In this document: piece by piece, positions 56,497-64,000 of the stretch
Layout of the letters: each line of letters opens with the position of its first letter
How positions within the stretch are numbered: the first letter of the stretch is position 1
Source: Mycolicibacterium lacusdiani
GTDB lineage: Bacteria > Actinomycetota > Actinomycetes > Mycobacteriales > Mycobacteriaceae
Assembly (NCBI RefSeq): GCF_021916785.1
Contig: NZ_JAKCFC010000007.1
Location: 186,001-250,000 of the forward strand
Length of the DNA: 64,000 nt
Direction of reading: 5' to 3'
Translations under genes and position numbers: made by a program
The notes under the pieces: generated by a model
The model's input: the letters and a program-made list of their open reading frames with translations, nothing else
What the model was told of the DNA's origin: nothing
Databases searched by the model: none

Positions 56497-56599
56497 ATGT
56501 CGCTCCCCGTTCGATTGCCGTCGCGTTCCAGGCTAACGGAGAAATGGCGTGGCTCACGAGGTGACGTCGATCGCCCGACGTAGGCCGAGTTCGCCGTCG

Positions 56600-57673
56600 T
56601 CACACGAGGTCGGCGATCGCGGCCGCGGTCTGCAGGTCCTCGTAGGCGGCGGAGTACCGCTGGGCGAGCGCGAGCGCGATGTCCGGCCGCTGCCACAGTT
56701 CGCCCGCGCTCGCGGTGCACAGCCACAGCGTCAGCCCGTGCGCCACGGACGCGCGGTAGCGCAGCCACACCTCGTCGAGCGACGGCAGCTCGTCGGCGGG
56801 CAGGTCGAGCGCGTCGCGGTACGCCTCGAGGATCGCGCCTTCGTGACGCCTGCGGTCCTCGGTGATCAGCGCACCCTGCAGGAAGTAGCCGAGGTCGAGC
56901 GCGAAGTTGCCGCGCCGGGCCACCTGCCAGTCCAGGAATCCGACGGTGGACTCCTTCCCGTCGGGCACGACGTAGGTGTTGCCGACGTGGGCGTCACCGT
57001 GCAGCAGCGTCACCGGCCCGATGGTGAGCGTGCGGACGTATGGCTTCCACACGTCCTCGATCAGCGCGTCGATCGACAACGCGCGAACCGACGCGGGCGC
57101 GTCGTCGCCAAGGCGCTCGAGCGCCGCGGGCAACGGGGCGTACTGCATGCCGTCCCACGGCACGAACGGTTCCAGCCAGCCGAGTTCCGGACGGTCGAGG
57201 CGGTGGCCCCAGAACCGGCCATGCATGCGGGCCAGCCCACGCACGCCGTCGGTCGCCTGCTCGACGGACAGCGGCCGGGTGGCGTCGCGGGGGTCGGCGC
57301 CGCGCGCGGCGAGGTCCTCCATGACGAGCAGGAAGTCCTCCTCGGCCTCGTCGATCACCGCGGCGTAGACCAGCGGATGCTCCAGTGGCAGTTCGAGATT
57401 CGAGTTGAACAGCCTCGGCTCGTGCAGCAGCCCGCTGGTCATCTTGATCATGGCCTTGTGGTCGGGGTCGACCGCCTTGACGAACACGCTCGCCGGTCCG
57501 GACCCGGACGCGTACGTGACGGCCAGACGTGCGCGCCGGTTGGTCCCGTCGTCGCGCATGTCGACGGTCACGCCGTCGACGACGGCGTCGGGATGCGTGT
57601 CCGCCAGCGCGGCGGTCATCCACTCACGCGTGATCTCGGTCCAGTCCCTCGGGACGGCGAGCGCGGTGGTCAT
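56600..57673 (-). CDS. Aminoglycoside-phosphotransferase-fold kinase, paired with a P450
   Basis: The 357-residue protein has the APH/choline-kinase catalytic loop VTLLHGDAHVGNTYV (about residues 221-235) and the metal-binding VGFLDWQVARRGNFALD. Lys of the N-lobe is in ASVFVKAVD. Such proteins in mycobacteria are often near fatty-acid or P450 genes; substrate unknown. ATG 57673 overlaps the P450 stop as ATGA, indicating coupled expression. An upstream start in frame would invade the P450 gene and is rejected. Confidence 0.85.
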   Translation of the reverse strand: MTTALAVPRDWTEITREWMTAALADTHPDAVVDGVTVDMRDDGTNRRARLAVTYASGSGPASVFVKAVDPDHKAMIKMTSGLLHEPRLFNSNLELPLEHPLVYAAVIDEAEEDFLLVMEDLAARGADPRDATRPLSVEQATDGVRGLARMHGRFWGHRLDRPELGWLEPFVPWDGMQYAPLPAALERLGDDAPASVRALSIDALIEDVWKPYVRTLTIGPVTLLHGDAHVGNTYVVPDGKESTVGFLDWQVARRGNFALDLGYFLQGALITEDRRRHEGAILEAYRDALDLPADELPSLDEVWLRYRASVAHGLTLWLCTASAGELWQRPDIALALAQRYSAAYEDLQTAAAIADLV

Positions 57674-58884
57674 CCGATGATCGCGGGCATGGATTCCCAG
57701 CCCCGGATGGTCGAGGTGGTCGAGAACACCGCGTTGGGTAGGTCGACCTCCCACTCGGGGAACCGCTTCAGGATCTCCTCGAGCGCGATCCGGCCCTCCA
57801 GTCGGGCCAGCGAGGAGCCGAGGCAGTAGTGCGCGCCGACGCTGAAGCCCAGATGCGCGCGTTGTTCGCGGTGGATGTCGAAGACCTCGCCGTCGGGCGG
57901 GAACTGGCGCGGGTCGCGGTTGGCGGCGCCGATGAGCATCATCATCACCGCGCCCTGGGGCACGGTCTGGCCGTGGATCTCGACGTCGCGGGTCACGTAC
58001 CGGGCGACGTGGGGTGCGGGCGGCTCGAAGCGGACCAGTTCCTCGACGGCCTTGGGAATCAGTGTGGGGTCCTCGACCAGCTGCCGCCGTTGGTCGGGGT
58101 GTTCGGCCAATACCTTTGCGGCCCAACCGATTAGCCGCGTCGTGGTGTCGTTGCCAGCGCCTGCGACGACGTTGAGGTAGATGAGCAGTTCGTCGCGGGT
58201 CAGGCGGCGGGTCACGCCCTGCTCGTCGACGAACTCGACGTTGAGCAGTTCGGTCATGATGTCGTCGGACGGGTTGTCGACGCGCCAGTCGATGTAGTCG
58301 GCGAAGATGTCGCCGGAGACGAGCCCCTCCTCGGCGGCCTTCATGGGCTTGCCCGCCTCGGTCTTCATCTGGCCGGTGACGTGATCGCGGACCGCCACCT
58401 GGTCCGCTTCGGGGATGCCGATGAGCGCGCTGATGGTCTTCATCGGCATGACCGCACCGAAGTCGGTGACGAAGTCGAACCGGTCCGAGCCGATCACGGC
58501 GTCGAGGCTCTCGACGCAGTAGTTCCTGATCTTCTGCTCGAGCAGCGCGATCTTGCGCGGGGTGAACATCCGGGCCAGCAGTTTGCGGTGGATGTCGTGG
58601 ATCGGCGGGTCCTCGAAGATGAGGACGCCGGACGGAATCGGGAAGTCGGCCCGGATGAGTTCGAGGATCGCGCCCTTGGCCGAGCTGTACGTGCCGTGGT
58701 CGACGATGCCGCGGTTGACGTCCTCGTAGCGGCTGACCGCGTAGAAGTCGTGCTGCGCGTTGTAGTACAACGGCGCCTCTTCGCGCAGGCGGGCGAAGAC
58801 CGGGTAGGGATTGGCGTTGATGTCGACGTCGTACGGGTCGAAGTAGACGTCGCTGGTCGCGTCGAGCGTTGCCGAGTCGGTCAC
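57670..58884 (-). CDS. Cytochrome P450
   Basis: The 404-residue bacterial-type P450 has I-helix VVAGAGNDTTTRLIG (about 245), ExxR in VEELVRFEPP and the haem loop LGFSVGAHYCLGSSLARLEG with Cys near 353. It is a soluble monooxygenase needing ferredoxin and reductase encoded elsewhere. Subfamily not assigned. GTG 58884 starts MTDSATLDATSD. A CTTAC/GTAAG palindrome lies 35 bp upstream. It is cotranscribed with the kinase gene. Confidence 0.9.
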   Translation of the reverse strand: MTDSATLDATSDVYFDPYDVDINANPYPVFARLREEAPLYYNAQHDFYAVSRYEDVNRGIVDHGTYSSAKGAILELIRADFPIPSGVLIFEDPPIHDIHRKLLARMFTPRKIALLEQKIRNYCVESLDAVIGSDRFDFVTDFGAVMPMKTISALIGIPEADQVAVRDHVTGQMKTEAGKPMKAAEEGLVSGDIFADYIDWRVDNPSDDIMTELLNVEFVDEQGVTRRLTRDELLIYLNVVAGAGNDTTTRLIGWAAKVLAEHPDQRRQLVEDPTLIPKAVEELVRFEPPAPHVARYVTRDVEIHGQTVPQGAVMMMLIGAANRDPRQFPPDGEVFDIHREQRAHLGFSVGAHYCLGSSLARLEGRIALEEILKRFPEWEVDLPNAVFSTTSTIRGWESMPAIIG

Positions 58885-58918
58885 GTGGTCCGCCTCTCTG
58901 GTCGAACTGGCGGGATTG

Positions 58919-58932
58919 CTTACACGCGTAAG
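58919..58932. promoter_or_regulatory. Palindrome upstream of the P450-kinase operon
   Basis: CTTACACGCGTAAG has 5-bp inverted arms (CTTAC/GTAAG) around ACGC, and GTGTAA occurs twice on the minus strand here and again near 58990. It lies 35 bp upstream of the P450 start. A repressor site is likely; the regulator is not identifiable. The LacI gene ends 68 bp away. Confidence 0.45.
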
Positions 58933-58999
58933 TTACACGCCGCGGACGCGCTCGGACAAGGATTCGACGGTTACGACTCGAGCGGTCGGTGTAACGGTG

Positions 59000-60016
59000 T
59001 CAGGTCGATTCGCGCAGGATCAGGTGCGCGACGTTGGCGCTGCTCGGCTCGCGCACCGACGGGTAGCCGAGTTCGGTCATCATGGCGGCGACCGACACGT
59101 CGACGATGGTCTCGGCGTCGAAGCCGACCGAGGTCAGGGGCGGTGCGCTGACGGCGCCCAGCGGCCTGGCGTCGACGCCCATCACCGCGAGGTCCGCGGG
59201 ACAGGTCAGGCCGGCCCGCCGGATGCCGTGGAGCACGACCATCGCGGTCTCGTCGCTCTCGGCGCACAGCGCCGTGACGCCGTCGGCCACCCAGCCGCGC
59301 ACCACGTCGGCGGCATCGGTGCCGTCCGACCTCACCGATCCGGTGACGATCTCGGGCAGCCCGCGCGCGGCGGCCGCCGCGCGCAGACCCTCGAGCCAGT
59401 ACTCGCCGAGCGGTCGCACGGGTTCGACGTCGGAGAAGGCGAACGCCAGCCTGCGGTGACCACGCTCGACGAGGTGCGCGACGCGCATCTCGCCGATCGT
59501 CAGGTGCAGCGCACCCATCGCATGCAACTGCGCGCTGCCCAGGTGGATCTGCGGGATGCCCGCCGCGGTGACGGCGTCGAGTGCCGCACCGCCGAGCGGG
59601 AACACGGTCGTCACCGCGATCGGGTTGAGGTCGGCGATCGCGTCGACGACGTTGCGACCGTCCTCGGTCTCGAACTGCAGCGACAGCACCACGCCGTGCC
59701 GCGCCAGCGCCGCGGTCAGCCGACTGCCCACCTCGATCAGCAGATCGCCGAGGGAGATGCGCGGCACCACGTAGAGCATGACGCCGCTGCCACCGCGGGC
59801 CAGATTGCGCGCCGCGAGGTTCGGCCGGTAGCCGAGTTGCTCGGCCGCGGCCTGCACGGCGGCCCTGGTCGTAGCCGAGATCGTCTGCCCCGCAACGTCG
59901 TTGAGGACGTAGGTGACGGTGGCGGCGGAGACGTTGGCGAGGCGCGCGACGTCGGCTTTCGTCGGCCGCGCCGACTTTTCCGCCGTCGTCGGCCGCGCCG
60001 AACCCTTTACTCCCAC
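59000..60016 (-). CDS. LacI-family transcriptional regulator
   Basis: The 338-residue repressor has the LacI helix-turn-helix TKADVARLANVSAATVTYVL (about residues 19-38) and hinge (RPNLAARNLARGGSGV), then a periplasmic-binding-like effector domain. GTG 60016 starts 17 bp after the MFS transporter stop, so the two are in one operon and the regulator probably senses the transported compound or a metabolite. It precedes the P450 operon on the same strand. Confidence 0.9.
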   Translation of the reverse strand: MGVKGSARPTTAEKSARPTKADVARLANVSAATVTYVLNDVAGQTISATTRAAVQAAAEQLGYRPNLAARNLARGGSGVMLYVVPRISLGDLLIEVGSRLTAALARHGVVLSLQFETEDGRNVVDAIADLNPIAVTTVFPLGGAALDAVTAAGIPQIHLGSAQLHAMGALHLTIGEMRVAHLVERGHRRLAFAFSDVEPVRPLGEYWLEGLRAAAAARGLPEIVTGSVRSDGTDAADVVRGWVADGVTALCAESDETAMVVLHGIRRAGLTCPADLAVMGVDARPLGAVSAPPLTSVGFDAETIVDVSVAAMMTELGYPSVREPSSANVAHLILREST

Positions 60017-60033
60017 GTGCTCATCGTGGCACG

Positions 60034-61317
60034 TCAGGCGGCTACCGTGCTGCTGCGCCGAGCACCCGCGGTCTCGCGCAGGCCCAGCACGGTCAGCAGC
60101 GACAGCGCTGCGGCACCCATCAGGTAGAACGCGGGCGCCATCACGCCGGTCTCACCGGTCAGCCAGGTGACGACGTAGGGCGTCGTGCCGCCGAAGCCGG
60201 CGACGGCGACGTTGTAGCCGACGGAGAAGCCGCTGTACCGCACCCGGGTGACGAAGAGTTCCACCCCCGCGGTGACGGCAGTCGAGATGTACACCGACTC
60301 GATCGCAGCGAGGAGGCAGTGCGCGGTGATCGCTGCGGTCAGCGAGCCCGAGTTCGCCAGCAGGAACAGCGGATACGCGAACACGACGAACAGCGCCGAC
60401 CCGGCGATCAGCATCGGCTTGCGGCCCACCCGGTCCGACAGCGCGGCCAGCGGGAGGATCAGCACCAGCGCCACCAGGCTGGCCAGCGTGATCGAGGTGA
60501 ACGACGCCGTCTTGGAGTAGTGCAGCGTCTTGATGAGGTACGTCGGCAGGAACGTGAACACCACGTAGTAGCCGACGTTGAAGATCAGGAACAAGCCGAT
60601 CACCTGCAGGATCGACCGCCATGACGTGGTGATCGCCTCGCGCAGCGGCTTGGCGGCGACGTCGTCGGACCGGCTGAGTTCGGTGAATTCGGGCGTGTCG
60701 TCGAGCCGCAGCCGAATGTAGAGCCCGACGAGGCCCAGCGGCGCGGCGATCAGGAACGGGATGCGCCAGCCGTAGGAGTCCATCGCCTCCGCGGGCAGTC
60801 CGGCCTGCAGCAGCGTGACCGTGATCGAGCCGAGCAGGAATCCCACGACACCCGACCACGCCATGAAGGTGACCGTGAAGCCGCGGCGTTCGGCCGACGC
60901 GTACTCGGCGAGGTAGACCGCGCCGCCGCCGTATTCGCCGCCGGCCGAGAAGCCCTGCAGGCACCGGAAGAACAACAGCAGCAGCGGTGCCGCGACGCCG
61001 ATCGCCTGATACGTGGGCAGCAGGCCGATCGCCAGTGTCGCGGCCGACATGAGCAGGATGACGATCGCCAGTACGCGTTGACGGCCGACGCGGTCACCGA
61101 GCGGCCCGAACACGAACCCGCCGAGCGGCCTCGCGAAGAACGCCGCGGCGAAGATCGCGAAGGTGTTGAGCAACGCCGCGGTGTCGTCGCCGGACGGGAA
61201 GAAGTTGGCGGCGATGTACGTCGCGAGGAATCCGTAGATCGCGAAGTCGAACCACTCGACGGCGTTGCCGATCGATGCGCCGACGATCGCCTTGCGCACC
61301 GCGGCCGCATCCGACAT
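60034..61317 (-). CDS. MFS transporter, metabolite:H+ symporter (MHS/ProP-like)
   Basis: The 427-residue protein has 12 hydrophobic helices and the MHS-family features: GNAVEWFDFAIYGFLATYIA at the start, the loop FGPLGDRVGRQRVLA, and GFSAGGEYGGGAVYLAEYA. Members carry osmolytes, dicarboxylates, shikimate and similar compounds with protons. Substrate is unknown. ATG 61317 heads the operon with the LacI regulator. Confidence 0.9.
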   Translation of the reverse strand: MSDAAAVRKAIVGASIGNAVEWFDFAIYGFLATYIAANFFPSGDDTAALLNTFAIFAAAFFARPLGGFVFGPLGDRVGRQRVLAIVILLMSAATLAIGLLPTYQAIGVAAPLLLLFFRCLQGFSAGGEYGGGAVYLAEYASAERRGFTVTFMAWSGVVGFLLGSITVTLLQAGLPAEAMDSYGWRIPFLIAAPLGLVGLYIRLRLDDTPEFTELSRSDDVAAKPLREAITTSWRSILQVIGLFLIFNVGYYVVFTFLPTYLIKTLHYSKTASFTSITLASLVALVLILPLAALSDRVGRKPMLIAGSALFVVFAYPLFLLANSGSLTAAITAHCLLAAIESVYISTAVTAGVELFVTRVRYSGFSVGYNVAVAGFGGTTPYVVTWLTGETGVMAPAFYLMGAAALSLLTVLGLRETAGARRSSTVAA

Positions 61318-61395
61318 GCCGCCCGAGATTAGTCAGCGTCGGGTTGCCGCGTGGCAGAACGGATTTGAGCAAGACGCTTAGCTCTCAGTCCTCGC

Positions 61396-61436
61396 CGAAC
61401 GTCGGTTACCGCCACGGTTTCGGCGTGCAGGCGTGA
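61396..61436. repeat. Half copy of palindromic repeat family 1
   Basis: The sequence from 61396 (CGAACGTCGGTTACCGCCAC) followed by GGTTTCGGCG repeats the left half of the palindrome at 23845-23916 with few changes. The right arm (TGCAGGCGTGAC) only weakly pairs back. It lies between the divergent MFS and SDR genes. Apparently a decayed copy. Confidence 0.65.
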
Positions 61437-61483
61437 CACGACGCGACACTCGGCGTGTGGTGAGCCGTCGGGAGGCGCACAGT

Positions 61484-62275
61484 ATGGGCATGGACATGCA
61501 CCTCGCAGATCAGACTGTCGTCGTCACCGGCGCGAGCAAGGGCATCGGTCTGGCGATCAGCCAGGCCTTCGCCGCCGCAGGGGCTCACGTCATAGCCGGC
61601 GCCCGCCACGATGGCCCCGAACTCCGCGATCTCGTGGCCGCCGGATCGGCCACGTTCGTCGCCGCAGATCTGTCGACCGCGGAGGGCCCCAAGGCGCTGA
61701 TCGATGCGGCCGCCGAGCGCGGCGGGGTCGACGTCCTGGTCAATAACGCCGGCGCAGTCCAGACCCGATTCGACGGCATCCTCTCGGTCACCGACGAGGA
61801 CTGGGCGGCGTCGCTGTCGATCAACTTCCTCTCGGCGGTGCGGACCACGCGCGAGGCGATCCCCCACATGCTGACTCGCGGCGGCGGCAGCATCGTGATG
61901 ATCGGGTCGATCAACGCGACGCTGCCCGAGTGGAACATCGTCGACTACAGCGCCACCAAGGCCGCCCTGGCAAGCTACGCCAAGAGCCTTTCGAAGGAGT
62001 TCGGCCCCAAGGGCATTCGGGTCAACACCGTCAGCCCGGGTCCTGTCTCGACCGACCTCTGGCTGGCCTCCGATGGCGTGGCCGCCAAGTTCGCCGATGC
62101 CAGCGGCGCGACTGCCGACGACGTCGTGGCAACGGTGTCCGCAATCGCACCGACCGGTCGGTTCACCACCCCGCAGGAGGTCGCCGACCTCACCGTCTTC
62201 CTGGCCAGCAGTCGCTCGGCCAACACCACGGGCGCCGACGTCCGCATCGACGGCGGTTACGTCACCACCCTCTAG
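61484..62275 (+). CDS. Short-chain dehydrogenase/reductase
   Basis: The 263-residue classical SDR has TGASKGIG (residues 15-22), NNAGAVQT, catalytic Ser in MIGSINATLPEW and YSATKAALASYAKSL with Tyr and Lys intact, then PGPVSTDLW. It acts on an unknown alcohol or ketone with NAD(P). ATG 61484 is preceded by GGGAGG; two further ATGs lie 6 and 12 bases on. Convergent with the SRPBCC gene. Confidence 0.92.
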   Translation: MGMDMHLADQTVVVTGASKGIGLAISQAFAAAGAHVIAGARHDGPELRDLVAAGSATFVAADLSTAEGPKALIDAAAERGGVDVLVNNAGAVQTRFDGILSVTDEDWAASLSINFLSAVRTTREAIPHMLTRGGGSIVMIGSINATLPEWNIVDYSATKAALASYAKSLSKEFGPKGIRVNTVSPGPVSTDLWLASDGVAAKFADASGATADDVVATVSAIAPTGRFTTPQEVADLTVFLASSRSANTTGADVRIDGGYVTTL

Positions 62276-62310
62276 CGAAACGGACCCCGCTCCCCCACAG
62301 TTACGCGCCG

Positions 62311-62330
62311 ACGCACTGAGCTACCGCGCC
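62311..62330 (-). other. tRNA 5'-half-like sequence in a gene gap
   Basis: On the minus strand GGCGCGGTAGCTCAGT resembles an acceptor strand plus D-arm of a tRNA, but no T-arm consensus or matching 3' acceptor follows. It may be a tRNA remnant or coincidence; it is not a functional tRNA gene. Confidence 0.25.
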
Positions 62331-62767
62331 TAGCGCTTGACCTGTAGCGACGCGAGGTTGCGCACCGACCGTTCGACGTCGGAGCGCAGGACGCGCGCGG
62401 TCAGCGCGCCGACGGGTCCGCTGAGCAGCCCGCCCTTGAACTCGGCGAGCACGTGGAACGTCGTCCCCGGCTGGTCAGGGGTGACGGTCATGTGCAGCGA
62501 GATCCGCACCCCGCCGAACCCGTGTCCCTGCATCGCGATGCGACGGGGCGCGTCGTACTCTTCGACCTCCCAGTGAATGGTGTTCCGGAAGCCCTTCACC
62601 TTGATGCACGACGACACCCTGGTGCCCTCGTCGATCACCTCGGGCACCGGGCTCTTCCATCCTCCGAAGATGGTCAGCCACTCGTCGAAGCGATGCAGGT
62701 CCGAGGCCATGGCCCAGGCCTGTTCAGGGGTGAGTTCCGAGGTTACGGACACGTCGACGTTCGCCAT
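62330..62767 (-). CDS. SRPBCC family protein
   Basis: The 145-residue protein begins VDVSVTSELTPEQAWAMASD and continues with the SRPBCC strands (TRVSSCIKVKGFRNTIHWEV) and a final helix (VLRSDVERSVRNLASLQ). It is like mycobacterial Rv0854-type proteins, thought to bind hydrophobic ligands. ATG 62767 is clear. Not in an evident operon. Confidence 0.85.
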   Translation of the reverse strand: MANVDVSVTSELTPEQAWAMASDLHRFDEWLTIFGGWKSPVPEVIDEGTRVSSCIKVKGFRNTIHWEVEEYDAPRRIAMQGHGFGGVRISLHMTVTPDQPGTTFHVLAEFKGGLLSGPVGALTARVLRSDVERSVRNLASLQVKR

Positions 62768-62813
62768 GCCTCACTTCATACCCGACTCGGGCCGAATCGA
62801 CGCCTCCAGCGAC

Positions 62814-63857
62814 CTAGGGCACCGGCACCGGGGCCGGAGCAGGCGCGGGGACCGGCGCTGCCGGCGGGGGCGGAGGCGGCGGCGGCGGGGCGCCGGCGCC
62901 GAGCACCCGCTGCAGGTCGGGCTTCATCGCCGCGAGCTGCGCTCCCCAGTAGCCCCAGCTGTGCGTGCCGTTGGCCGGGAAGTTGAAGATCGCGTTGCGG
63001 CCGCCTGCGGCCAGGTACCGCTTCTGGAAGTCCTTGTTGGTGTTGATGGTGATGTTCTCCAGGAACTGCGCGCTGTACATGGTGCCGAAGTCGCCACCGG
63101 GCGCGTCGAGGTCCGAGGACCGGCCGTTGCCGCAGTACACCCACACCGCGGTGTTGTTGGCGACGAGCGTCGCGATGTTGACCGTCGGGTCGTTGCGCCG
63201 CCAGGCCGGGTCGCTGGTGGTGCCCCACATGTCGGTCGCGTTGAATCCGCCCGCATCCTTCATCGCGAAGCCGATCATGGTGGGCCACAACCCTTGTGAG
63301 GGGTTGAGGAACCCGGACAGCGAACCCGCGAAGATGAACTGCGCCGGGTGCCAGATCGCCAGTGTCAGCGCGGCGCCGCCTGCCATCGAGAGCCCGACGA
63401 CGGCGTTGCCGGTCGGGGCGATGCCGCGGTTCGCGGCCAGCCAGGCGGGCAGCTCCTGGGTCAGGAAGGTCTCCCACTTGTAGGTGACGGTGCCTGCGCC
63501 GCCGACGGCCGGTCGGTACCAGTCGGTGTAGAAGCTGGACTGCCCACCGACCGGCATGACCAGGGACAGGCCCGAGTCGTGGTACCACTCGAACGCCGCG
63601 GTGTTGATGTCCCAGCCGCTGGCGTCCTCCTGGGCGCGCAGCCCGTCGAGCAGGTAGACCGCGTGCGGCCCGCCACCCTGGAAGGTCACCCGGATGTTGC
63701 GGCCCATCGACGGCGACGGGACGTCGAGCTGCTCGATCGGCAGGCCCGGGCGCGAGTAGGCCGCGGCCGTCGGCGTCTGCGCCGTGATGCCCATCAGCCC
63801 GGGCAGCGCGAGCACCGCGAGCAGGGCTGCGGACAGCCGCTTCACCTTGGCGAACAC
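62814..63857 (-). CDS. Antigen 85 family mycolyltransferase (Fbp paralogue)
   Basis: The 347-residue exported esterase transfers mycolic acids to trehalose monomycolate and arabinogalactan. The signal peptide ends near PTAAA, and the mature protein starts YSRPGLPIEQLDVPSPSMGR. The catalytic Ser is in VVGLSMAGGAALTL (about 157), Glu in FLENITI and His in GTHSWGYWGAQL; the fibronectin-binding-type segment FEWYHDSGLS is present. The two Cys of the usual disulfide (ACGKAGC in antigen 85A) are replaced (AVGGAGT), and a poly-Pro/Ala-Pro tail ends the protein. GTG 63857 with GGAG upstream is chosen. Confidence 0.92.
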   Translation of the reverse strand: MFAKVKRLSAALLAVLALPGLMGITAQTPTAAAYSRPGLPIEQLDVPSPSMGRNIRVTFQGGGPHAVYLLDGLRAQEDASGWDINTAAFEWYHDSGLSLVMPVGGQSSFYTDWYRPAVGGAGTVTYKWETFLTQELPAWLAANRGIAPTGNAVVGLSMAGGAALTLAIWHPAQFIFAGSLSGFLNPSQGLWPTMIGFAMKDAGGFNATDMWGTTSDPAWRRNDPTVNIATLVANNTAVWVYCGNGRSSDLDAPGGDFGTMYSAQFLENITINTNKDFQKRYLAAGGRNAIFNFPANGTHSWGYWGAQLAAMKPDLQRVLGAGAPPPPPPPPPAAPVPAPAPAPVPVP

Positions 63858-64000
63858 CGGTGGTACTCCATTCGTCAGACGTCGATTCGTGGCCGAACCT
63901 AACAGCGGCCCGGTCACTGGTTCCGCGCCCACGCGGCGCTTGATGCGCTCGTTATCAAGGCGTTTCGCGATCGTGGCGGACGTGGCGCCTGTGTAGGCGG

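Overview
The window comes from a GC-rich, rapidly growing type mycobacterium (Mycolicibacterium/Mycobacterium). Several features support this: an antigen 85 mycolyltransferase, a FadD9-type carboxylic acid reductase, a TIGR00027-type methyltransferase, a maltokinase, a Dps closely resembling M. smegmatis Dps1, F420/PPOX split-barrel proteins, a textbook KstR operator, and a block (about 11.4-22.5 kb) whose order matches M. tuberculosis Rv0143c to Rv0135c (ClC channel, DNA glycosylase, DUF427, SDR, NTF2-like, MsrA, CYP138, TetR) with insertions. I see no complete rRNA or tRNA gene, no insertion sequence, no prophage and no CRISPR array. This is ordinary chromosome with small accessory pieces.

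Layout. 1-3.6 kb: the end of a carbohydrate ABC importer operon (binding protein cut by the window edge, two permeases, ATPase). 3.7-10.1 kb: a small conserved-looking ORF, then gltD and gltB (glutamate synthase). 10.6-22.5 kb: thioesterase, ClC channel, Dps, DNA glycosylase, DUF427, two SRPBCC/methyltransferase genes, a truncated 13E12-type protein, a KstR-box-controlled SDR/NTF2 pair facing an exported hydrolase, MsrB-MsrA, CYP138 and its divergent TetR. 22.5-29.4 kb: a second TetR, a methyltransferase, an AbiEi/DUF559-like gene bracketed by palindromic repeats, a three-gene glycosyltransferase/methyltransferase/toroid-protein operon with a repressible-looking promoter, an F420-type oxidoreductase, and a C39-like peptidase plus small protein with a LexA-like palindrome between them. 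29.5-34.8 kb: an acyl-CoA dehydrogenase, then a tightly coupled four-gene membrane/cupredoxin operon. 34.9-44.3 kb: PncA, an enoyl-CoA hydratase-like protein, glycogen debranching enzyme, a small catalase-like protein, an acidic protein, a YkcB/ArnT-like glycosyltransferase, maltokinase, a HugZ/DUF2470 protein and an orotate phosphoribosyltransferase paralogue. 44.4-48.2 kb: a complete Fe3+/polyamine/phosphonate-type ABC importer. 48.4-54.1 kb: a proline-rich membrane protein, an F420 oxidoreductase, a DHDPR-like dehydrogenase and carboxylic acid reductase. 54.3-63.9 kb: methyltransferase, EamA transporter, a kinase-P450 pair, an MFS-LacI pair, SDR, SRPBCC and an antigen 85 paralogue.

Functional themes: nitrogen assimilation (gltBD), oxidative-damage repair and protection (dps, msrA, msrB), alpha-glucan metabolism (glgX, mak), lipid/steroid metabolism (KstR-box genes, P450s, acyl-CoA dehydrogenase, enoyl-CoA hydratase, CAR) and envelope work (glycosyltransferases, antigen 85, membrane/cupredoxin operon). 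The most interesting observations are: the membrane/cupredoxin operon of unknown role; the GT4-methyltransferase-toroid operon; a 27-bp paired-9-mer element shared upstream of a 13E12 gene and an AbiEi-like gene; a palindromic repeat family that brackets the AbiEi-like gene and recurs 37 kb away; a second palindrome family sitting exactly between convergent genes; and several crisp operators (KstR, tandem GGTACCG sites, a LexA-like box).
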